Shown here piece after piece: positions 58,856-64,000 of a stretch of DNA of 64,000 bases; position 1 is the stretch's first letter, and each line of letters begins with the position of its first letter. Origin of the DNA: Methylobacterium radiodurans (lineage in GTDB: Bacteria; Pseudomonadota; Alphaproteobacteria; Rhizobiales; Beijerinckiaceae); contig NZ_CP029551.1 of the NCBI RefSeq assembly GCF_003173735.1, positions 4,355,001-4,419,000 of the forward strand, read 5' to 3'. The notes under the pieces were generated by a model. It was not told the DNA's origin. It ran no database searches and was given only the letters and a program-made list of their open reading frames with translations. Position numbers and translations under genes: made by a program.

Positions 58856-60178
58856 TCAGAAGCCGCTGGCGATCCAGCCGAACAGGCGGCCGAAATAGCC
58901 GTCGGTGCCTGTCCGCGCGAAGGCGCTGTGCCCGCGCGGCTCGAAGTGCTCGGCATGGGCGACCTGCGGGTAGACCAGCAGGCCGACCGCGGCCGAGAAG
59001 GCCGGGCCCTTGGCGGCCTCGGGCAGGCCGCGGATGCCGAGCGGGCGGCCGATCCGGACCTGGCCCTGCATCACCCGGCGCGCCACCTCGGGCATGCCGA
59101 CGAGCTGGCTGGCCCCGCCCGTGAGCACGACCCGCCGTCCGGCCTGGGCGGCGAAGCCCGCCCCGCGCAGACGGTCGCGCACCAGCTCCACCACCTCCTC
59201 GACGCGCGGCTTGATGATCCGCACGAGCTGCGAGCGCGGCACGTGGGCGGGCACGTCGCCCTCGTCCTCGCCGACGCCGTGGACCGCGATCATGTCGCGC
59301 TCGTCCGACGGCGTCGCGATGGCCGAGCCGTAGAGCGTCTTCAGCCGCTCGGCCGCCGCGACCCGGGTCGAGAGACCGCGGGCGATGTCCATGGTGACGT
59401 GGTGGCCGCCGACCGCGACCGCGTCCGTGTGGACGAGGTGGCCGCCCTGGAAGACGCCGAAGCTCGTGGTGCCGCCGCCCATGTCGATGACGCAGACGCC
59501 CATCTCGGCCTCGTCGTCCACGAGCGCCGAGAGGCCGGCCGCGTAGGGCGTGGCGATCACCGCCTCGACGCCGAGATGGCAGTGCTCGACCGCCAGCATC
59601 ACGTTGCGGGCGGCGGCGGCCTCCGCGGTGACGACGTGGAGGTCGACGCCGAGCGCCTCGCCGATCATGCCGGAGGGGTCGATCACCGCGCCCTGGCCGT
59701 CCAGCGCGTAGCCGGTCGGCAGGGCGTGGAGCACGGCCCGGCCCGGGCTGACGCCGTGGGCGCTCGCGGTCTCCAGCACGCGCTCGACGTCGGAGCCCGT
59801 CACCGTGCCGGTGCGGACGTTCACCCGGGCCTGGAAGTGCTGCGAGGCGAGGCGCCCGCCCGACATGTTCACGATGACCGACTGGACCTCGACCTTGGCC
59901 ATCCGCTCGGCCGCGTGCACGGCCTGGCGGATCGCGCCCTCGGCGGCCTCGAGATCCACGATGGCGCCGCCCTTCAGCCCGAGCGAGCGCTGGTGGCCGA
60001 TGCCGATGATGCGGGCGAGATGGGTGCGGCCCTTGAGCGTCGACATCGCCTCGGCGGGCTGCAGCTCCGCGATGAGGCAGACGACCTTGCTGGTGCCGAT
60101 ATCCAGCACCGAGAGCGTCGCGGCGCGGCGCGCGGAGAGCGGCTTCAGTCGGGGCGTGAGGCCGTGCTGGCTGTGCAT
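58856..60178 (-). CDS. ftsA: Cell division protein FtsA
   Basis: A 440-residue actin-like protein that anchors FtsZ to the membrane. The nucleotide-binding pieces are VLDIGTSKVVCLIAEL at the start, VCVIDMGGGTTSFGVF (phosphate 2) and RVVLTGGASQLVG (adenosine). The 1C subdomain lies at about residues 100-180. The C-terminus ends with the amphipathic helix FGRLFGWIASGF that binds the membrane. It is between ftsQ and ftsZ in the usual order. Confidence 0.97.
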   Translation of the reverse strand: MHSQHGLTPRLKPLSARRAATLSVLDIGTSKVVCLIAELQPAEAMSTLKGRTHLARIIGIGHQRSLGLKGGAIVDLEAAEGAIRQAVHAAERMAKVEVQSVIVNMSGGRLASQHFQARVNVRTGTVTGSDVERVLETASAHGVSPGRAVLHALPTGYALDGQGAVIDPSGMIGEALGVDLHVVTAEAAAARNVMLAVEHCHLGVEAVIATPYAAGLSALVDDEAEMGVCVIDMGGGTTSFGVFQGGHLVHTDAVAVGGHHVTMDIARGLSTRVAAAERLKTLYGSAIATPSDERDMIAVHGVGEDEGDVPAHVPRSQLVRIIKPRVEEVVELVRDRLRGAGFAAQAGRRVVLTGGASQLVGMPEVARRVMQGQVRIGRPLGIRGLPEAAKGPAFSAAVGLLVYPQVAHAEHFEPRGHSAFARTGTDGYFGRLFGWIASGF

Positions 60179-60240
60179 CGAACGCTACCGGGCGACGGTG
60201 AGAACGGGGGCGGGGCAGAGGCGGGAGAGGGAGGGCGCGC

Positions 60241-61167
60241 TCACGAGGCCGTTCCCTTCTTCGTCTTCTTCTGCGCCTCGGCGCGGGCGGCGGCGGCCTC
60301 CTCGGTCAGGCGGACCACGACGCGGTCCGGCATCCGGAGATCGACCGCGATGATGTCCTTGTCGAGGAGCCGCTCGCTGCGCTGCAGGGCGACGAGGCGG
60401 GCGAGCGCCGCGGCCGGGTCGGCCTCGGGCAGGCGGACGTCGACGCCGTCGAGCTTCAGGGTCCAGCGCCGGCCCGAGACGTAGGTGCCGGCCCGAACGC
60501 GCTCGCCGAGGGAGCCGGCCGCCGCGATCAGGCCGAGATACTCGCTGAGCTTGTCGTTGGCGCCCTCGCCCACGACGAGCGGCAGGCTGGCGTAGCGGTC
60601 GTCCCGCATCGTGTCGATCACGGTGCCGTCGGCGGCGATGACGCTGACCTCGCCGTTCTTCTGCCAGAGGGCGGCGGGCTCGCGCTCGACCTGGTTGATC
60701 ACGACCTCGTTCGGGTAGATCTTGCGGACCGAGGCCTGGGCGATGAGCGGCACACGCAGGAGCTTCTCGCGCACCTCCGCAACGTCCAGGAAGGGCAAGG
60801 AGCTGCGCCAGTCGATCCCGGCGGCCGCCAGGACCTCGCGCTCGTACATCCGCGAGATGCCCGAGATGGTGACGCGCTCGACGCCGAAGCCGGCGAGCCG
60901 CGCGGCGATGTCGAGGGGGCGGCCCTGCTCGACCACGAAGGCGTCGTAGCGCCCGCTCGCCACGAAGCCGGCGAGCGCGAGGCCCGCGCAGGCGGCGGAG
61001 AGGCCGACCGCGCCGACGAAGCGGGGCAGCCGGTGCTCGATCGGTGTCTTCGGGCGGAGGCTGCGGAAGGGTGAGCGGCGCAGGAGACGGGCGGCCAGCC
61101 GCGAGACCGGCCCTTGGGCGGGGCCGGCGGGGCTCAGCGGCCCAGAGAAGCGTCCTCCACCATCCAT
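60241..61167 (-). CDS. ftsQ: Cell division protein FtsQ
   Basis: A 308-residue division protein with a cytoplasmic N-terminus of about 45 residues, one membrane segment (AVGLSAACAGLALAGFVASG, about 52-71) and a periplasmic POTRA domain (GVERVTISGISRMYEREVLA...) followed by the FtsQ beta domain. It recruits FtsB and FtsL to the division site. The start codon lies inside the end of ddl, a 34-base overlap, so the two are translationally coupled. ftsA follows on the same strand. Confidence 0.93.
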   Translation of the reverse strand: MDGGGRFSGPLSPAGPAQGPVSRLAARLLRRSPFRSLRPKTPIEHRLPRFVGAVGLSAACAGLALAGFVASGRYDAFVVEQGRPLDIAARLAGFGVERVTISGISRMYEREVLAAAGIDWRSSLPFLDVAEVREKLLRVPLIAQASVRKIYPNEVVINQVEREPAALWQKNGEVSVIAADGTVIDTMRDDRYASLPLVVGEGANDKLSEYLGLIAAAGSLGERVRAGTYVSGRRWTLKLDGVDVRLPEADPAAALARLVALQRSERLLDKDIIAVDLRMPDRVVVRLTEEAAAARAEAQKKTKKGTAS

Positions 61168-62057
61168 CGGACGAGCTCACCGAATCCGTAGCCCGCATGG
61201 GCCGCCAACTCCGGCACAAGGCTCGTCTGGGTCATGCCGGGTTGCGTGTTGACCTCGAGCACGACGAGGGCACCGGTGCCTCCCGGTGTATCGTCGTAGC
61301 GAAGGTCCGCACGGCTGACGCCCCGGCAGCCCAGTGCTTGATGCGCCGTTAACGCCAACTCTTGGACACGCTGGTAAACATTTGGTTTAAGCTCCGCGGG
61401 CAGGACGTGGATCGAGCCACCCTCGGCGTACTTGGCGTCGAAGTCGTACCACTCGCCCGATGCGGGCTTGATCTCGATGACGCCGAGCGCCCGGTCGCCC
61501 ATCACCGCGCAGGTCAGCTCGCGGCCCGCAACGTAAGTCTCCGCAAGGACTTCCTCGCCGTAGGTCCACTCCTCCGAGGCCAGGATCTGGGGCGGGTGCG
61601 AGCGCCCGTCGCGCACTATGATGACACCGACCGAGGAGCCCTCCGAGACCGGCTTCACGACGTAGGGAGGCGGCAAAGGGTGTGACTTCGCGGCCACGTG
61701 ACGGTTAACGACGCGGCCCTCCGGCACGGAAACCCCGGCCGCCCGCATGACCACTTTGGCACGCTCCTTGTGCATGGCGAGCGCCGAGGCGAGCACGCCG
61801 GAATGCGTGTAGGGGATCTTCAGGATCTCCAGGAGGCCCTGGATCGTGCCGTCCTCGCCAGCCGGGCCGTGCAGCGCGTTGAAGGCGGCGTCGGGCCGGA
61901 GGTCGGCCAGCACCGCCGCGACGTCGGCCCCGACGTCGACGCGGGTCACCCGGTAGCCCTCGCCCTCCAGCGCGTCCGCGCAGGCGGTGCCGGTCTTGAG
62001 CGAGATGACGCGCTCGCTGGAGGTGCCTCCCATGAGGACGGCGACGTGCTTGGGCAT
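61134..62057 (-). CDS. ddl: D-alanine--D-alanine ligase
   Basis: A 307-residue ATP-grasp enzyme that joins two D-alanines for peptidoglycan precursors. The family pattern is complete: VAVLMGGTSSERVISL at the start, AFNALHGPAGEDGTIQG, YTHSGVLASALAMHK, PYVVKPVSEGSSVGV and the metal site VVLEVNTQPGMTQTSLVPE. Length is normal. It lies between the MazEF-like pair and ftsQ; the latter overlaps its 3' end. The usual upstream neighbour murB is separated from it by the toxin-antitoxin genes. Confidence 0.95.
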   Translation of the reverse strand: MPKHVAVLMGGTSSERVISLKTGTACADALEGEGYRVTRVDVGADVAAVLADLRPDAAFNALHGPAGEDGTIQGLLEILKIPYTHSGVLASALAMHKERAKVVMRAAGVSVPEGRVVNRHVAAKSHPLPPPYVVKPVSEGSSVGVIIVRDGRSHPPQILASEEWTYGEEVLAETYVAGRELTCAVMGDRALGVIEIKPASGEWYDFDAKYAEGGSIHVLPAELKPNVYQRVQELALTAHQALGCRGVSRADLRYDDTPGGTGALVVLEVNTQPGMTQTSLVPELAAHAGYGFGELVRWMVEDASLGR

Positions 62058-62092
62058 GGGGGCACCTCGGGCTCGGGTTCTCGGATAGGGTC

Positions 62093-62446
62093 TCAGGAGC
62101 GGCCGATCAGCGATCGGACGCGGTCGAACAGCCGCTCGGCGGCGGCGGAATCGAGGTCGCCGGCGCGTCGGAGAACCCGCGCGCCGTCGATGCAGGCGAT
62201 CTTGAGCGGGCGCACCACCGAGGGCTTGGCAAGCCCGGCGCGGGCCAGGTCGGCGATCGGCAGGTCGTCCGCCATCGGCGCGTTGCGCGCGCTCGTGATC
62301 ATGGCGATCCAGACGAAGCCCGCCGCCGCGACGGATGCGTTCGAGATCACCACAGCGGGTCGCCGCTTCTCCGCCAACCGATCCGCGTAGGGAAACGGGA
62401 TGATCACGACGGCCCCGGCGCCGAGCGTGGGCTCAGAGGTCGGCAT
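62093..62446 (-). CDS. PemK/MazF-family toxin
   Basis: A 117-residue protein of the PemK/MazF endoribonuclease family. The family signature GAVVIIPFPYAD...KRRPAVVIS is seen in residues 9-37, with the following FVWIAMITSA and SVVRPLKIACIDG strands. MazF toxins cut mRNA at short sequences when free of their antitoxin. The start overlaps the end of the upstream AbrB-type gene by 14 bases, a toxin-antitoxin layout. It lies between murB and ddl in the cell-wall cluster. Confidence 0.88.
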   Translation of the reverse strand: MPTSEPTLGAGAVVIIPFPYADRLAEKRRPAVVISNASVAAAGFVWIAMITSARNAPMADDLPIADLARAGLAKPSVVRPLKIACIDGARVLRRAGDLDSAAAERLFDRVRSLIGRS

Positions 62447-62660
62447 AGTCTTCTTCGTCGATCGGGCCGGCCCACTCGGTGAAGGCGACCAGCGGATCCT
62501 CGCCCTCGGGCGGCGCCTTCTCGATAAGGACGCCGCGCGGCGTGAGCAGATAGCGGAGCCGATCGCCCGGGCGGAGGTCCAGGCGCTCGCGCACCTCCGC
62601 GGGGATCACGGTCTGGCTCTTCACCGATACCTTCGAGTAGGCCTTCGCCGTCCCGCTCAT
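62433..62660 (-). CDS. AbrB/MazE-type antitoxin
   Basis: A 75-residue protein with an N-terminal SpoVT/AbrB swapped-hairpin DNA-binding domain (KVSVKSQTVIPAEVRERLDLRPGDRLRYL; residues 10-40) and an acidic tail (PEGEDPLVAFTEWAGPIDEEDYADL) of the kind that inhibits MazF toxins. It should bind its own promoter. It is directly upstream of the toxin gene, with which it overlaps by 14 bases. Confidence 0.88.
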   Translation of the reverse strand: MSGTAKAYSKVSVKSQTVIPAEVRERLDLRPGDRLRYLLTPRGVLIEKAPPEGEDPLVAFTEWAGPIDEEDYADL

Positions 62661-62694
62661 CGAAAAACCCTCGCGGTTGAGCGCTCCTTACGTC

Positions 62695-63627
62695 TTACGC
62701 CTTACCGCTCGGGGCGTCGATGCCGATCCGCTTGATCTCCCAGTGCAGCTCGACGCCGGAGGTCTCGCGCACCCGGCGGCGGACCTCTTCCCCCAAGCCT
62801 TCGATGTCGGCCGCCGTGGCGTTGTCGCGGTTGATCAGGAAATTGCAGTGCATCTCCGAGACCTGCGCGCCGCCGACCGCGAGCCCGCGGCAGCCGGCCT
62901 GATCCACGAGCTGCCAGGCCTTGGCCCCGGGCGGGTTCTTGAAGGTCGAGCCGCCGGTGCGCTCGCGGATCGGCTGGGCGGCCTCGCGCGCGGCGGTGAC
63001 CCGCTCCATCTCGGCCTCGATCGCGGCCCGGTCGCCGAGACGCCCGCGGAACAGGGCGCTCGTGAAGATCACGTCCTCGGGCGCGGCGCTGTGGCGGTAG
63101 GTGAAGCCCATCTCGGCGTGGGTGAAGCTGCGGAGGTTGCCCCGGCGGTCGATGCCGCGAGCCTCGACCAACACGTCGGTGGTCTCGCCGCCATGCGCGC
63201 CCGCGTTCATGCGCAACGCGCCGCCGACCGAGCCCGGGATGCCCCGGAAGAAGGCGAGCCCATCGAGTCCGGCCTCGGCCGCCGCCTTGGCGAGCCGCAT
63301 GTCGGGCACCGCGGTGCCGACGCGCAGCGTGTCGCCGTCGATGTCGATCCCGCCGAAGGCCCGGCCGCCGAGGCGCACCACCACGCCCGGCACACCGCCG
63401 TCGCGCACGATCAGGTTCGAGCCGAGACCGATCACGGTGACGGGTACCGCCGGGTCGAGGGCGGCGAGCAGGCGGGCGAGATCCTCCTCGTCCGCGGGCG
63501 TGAACAGCACCTCGGCCGGGCCGCCGACGCGGAACCACGTGAGGTCGGCCAGCGGCTGGTTCGCCAGCAGGCGCCCGCGCAGGTCCGGTGCGGCAGCGCG
63601 GATGGAATCGTGGAGCTGTGTGGTCAT
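62695..63627 (-). CDS. murB: UDP-N-acetylenolpyruvoylglucosamine reductase
   Basis: A 310-residue FAD enzyme that reduces UDP-GlcNAc-enolpyruvate to UDP-MurNAc. The FAD-binding domain includes [17 protein letters not shown] and [35 protein letters not shown], the catalytic-Ser region [10 protein letters not shown] and the final [16 protein letters not shown] are conserved. The start is the ATG overlapping the stop of the upstream DUF559 gene (ATGA); a longer frame reads into the repeat and is not family-like. It is the first known enzyme of this cluster in the window. Confidence 0.95.
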   Translation of the reverse strand: MTTQLHDSIRAAAPDLRGRLLANQPLADLTWFRVGGPAEVLFTPADEEDLARLLAALDPAVPVTVIGLGSNLIVRDGGVPGVVVRLGGRAFGGIDIDGDTLRVGTAVPDMRLAKAAAEAGLDGLAFFRGIPGSVGGALRMNAGAHGGETTDVLVEARGIDRRGNLRSFTHAEMGFTYRHSAAPEDVIFTSALFRGRLGDRAAIEAEMERVTAAREAAQPIRERTGGSTFKNPPGAKAWQLVDQAGCRGLAVGGAQVSEMHCNFLINRDNATAADIEGLGEEVRRRVRETSGVELHWEIKRIGIDAPSGKA

Positions 63628-64000
63628 GCGGGGATCTCCCCTCTCCCCGCCCACGGGGAGAGGGATGCGACGACCCTGTCGTCGTCGCATCGAGGCGGCA
63701 GCCGAGGGTGAGGGGGCGGCTCCGGTCGAGTCTCCTCCGAAGCCGCCCCCTCACCTTCGCCCTTCGGGCTCGCCGCGCCGACGACAAGGTCGTCGCATCC
63801 CTCTCCCCGCACGCGGGGAGATGGGGGTAGCGCGGCCAGGATGGTGTCGAGGACACCGAGCGTGTTGTTCAGGACCTCGGCGTTCCAGAAGCGCAGAATG
63901 CGATAGCCGCGCGCTGTCAGCCGTTCGTCCCGAGCTTGATCATGCGTGCTCTCGGCATGCGGGCTGCCGTCAACCTCGATGATCAAGCGTGCCTCACGGC
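63624..64000 (-). CDS. DUF559 nuclease-like protein, 5' part outside window
   Basis: About 125 residues of a protein that starts beyond the right edge; the frame is open there. The first visible part, [27 protein letters not shown] and [22 protein letters not shown], is the DUF559 core, a restriction-endonuclease-like fold with the EVDG acidic pair and a following His. After about residue 55 the sequence changes to a low-complexity Pro/Arg/Gly tail that is a translation of repeat copy 3. The stop codon overlaps the murB start as ATGA. Such repeat-derived tails are common in annotated DUF559 proteins. Its function is unknown. Confidence 0.75.
   Translation of the reverse strand, partial: REARLIIEVDGSPHAESTHDQARDERLTARGYRILRFWNAEVLNNTLGVLDTILAALPPSPRVRGEGCDDLVVGAASPKGEGEGAASEETRPEPPPHPRLPPRCDDDRVVASLSPWAGRGEIPA
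63638..63827. repeat. Composite palindromic repeat, copy 3
   Basis: About 190 bp with end hairpins CTCTCCCCGC-CCAC-GGGGAGAG and CTCTCCCCGC-AC-GCGGGGAGA. Inside are GACGACCCTGTCGTC, GTGAGGGGGCGGCT/AGCCGCCCCCTCAC and GACGACAAGGTCGTC, the same layout as copies 1 and 2 with different right-hand hairpin sequence. It lies wholly inside the 3' half of the DUF559 frame. Confidence 0.85.

Overview
The window comes from a GC-rich alphaproteobacterium, most likely a pink-pigmented methylotroph of the Methylobacterium/Methylorubrum group. The main evidence is a complete lanthanide-type methanol dehydrogenase cluster (xoxF-xoxG-xoxJ), a two-domain mesaconyl-CoA hydratase and a malyl-CoA lyase/thioesterase-like protein (ethylmalonyl-CoA pathway and serine-cycle carbon metabolism), a MaeB-type malic enzyme, and the alphaproteobacterial order murB-ddl-ftsQ-ftsA-ftsZ-lpxC-bamD-recN. 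The assignment rests on reading the proteins, not on a database search.

Left part (1-11 kb): the tail of a NapC/NirT cytochrome and a DUF4142 protein, then about 1.6 kb with no convincing gene but with a candidate small RNA and a strong terminator, ending at the 3' side of a tRNA-Ala(CGC). After it come yggT, the MaoC-type hydratase, a TetR regulator, a convergent block (DUF1330, pyrF, a uracil-DNA-glycosylase-like protein), a two-subunit molybdenum hydroxylase (iorA/iorB type) and a membrane histidine kinase.

Methanol oxidation (11-15 kb): a 600-bp leader with a dyad and a plausible promoter precedes xoxF, followed by its cytochrome xoxG and periplasmic partner xoxJ.

Housekeeping middle (15-43.5 kb): trmJ, an EVE protein, rnd, aspS, a glycosyltransferase, DUF3297, a hexapeptide acetyltransferase, maeB, a ChaC protein, a GH15 glucanohydrolase, dut, a CitE-like lyase, NUDIX and HIT proteins, carbonic anhydrase, an acyltransferase, a universal stress protein, nudC, a frameshifted glutathione S-transferase, prmA, an RMF-like protein, aminopeptidase P and a DsbD/ScsB-type reductase.

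Phosphate regulon (43.6-49.3 kb, minus strand): pstS-pstC-pstA-pstB-phoU-phoB, with a three-unit Pho box upstream of pstS and paired stem-loops between pstS and pstC.

Right part (50-64 kb): two glycosyltransferases flank recN. Then comes the division/cell-wall cluster on the minus strand (murB, ddl, ftsQ, ftsA, ftsZ, lpxC, bamD), interrupted between murB and ddl by a MazEF-type toxin-antitoxin pair and preceded by a DUF559 nuclease-like gene whose 3' half is a repeat. A composite palindromic element of about 190-216 bp occurs three times (28.0, 43.4 and 63.6 kb). No insertion sequence, CRISPR array or prophage was recognised. I did not find a clearly undescribed multi-gene system. The strongest leads are the repeat family and its DUF559 coding tail, the candidate anti-Shine-Dalgarno sRNA, the CtrA-like box upstream of lpxC, and the dyad upstream of xoxF.
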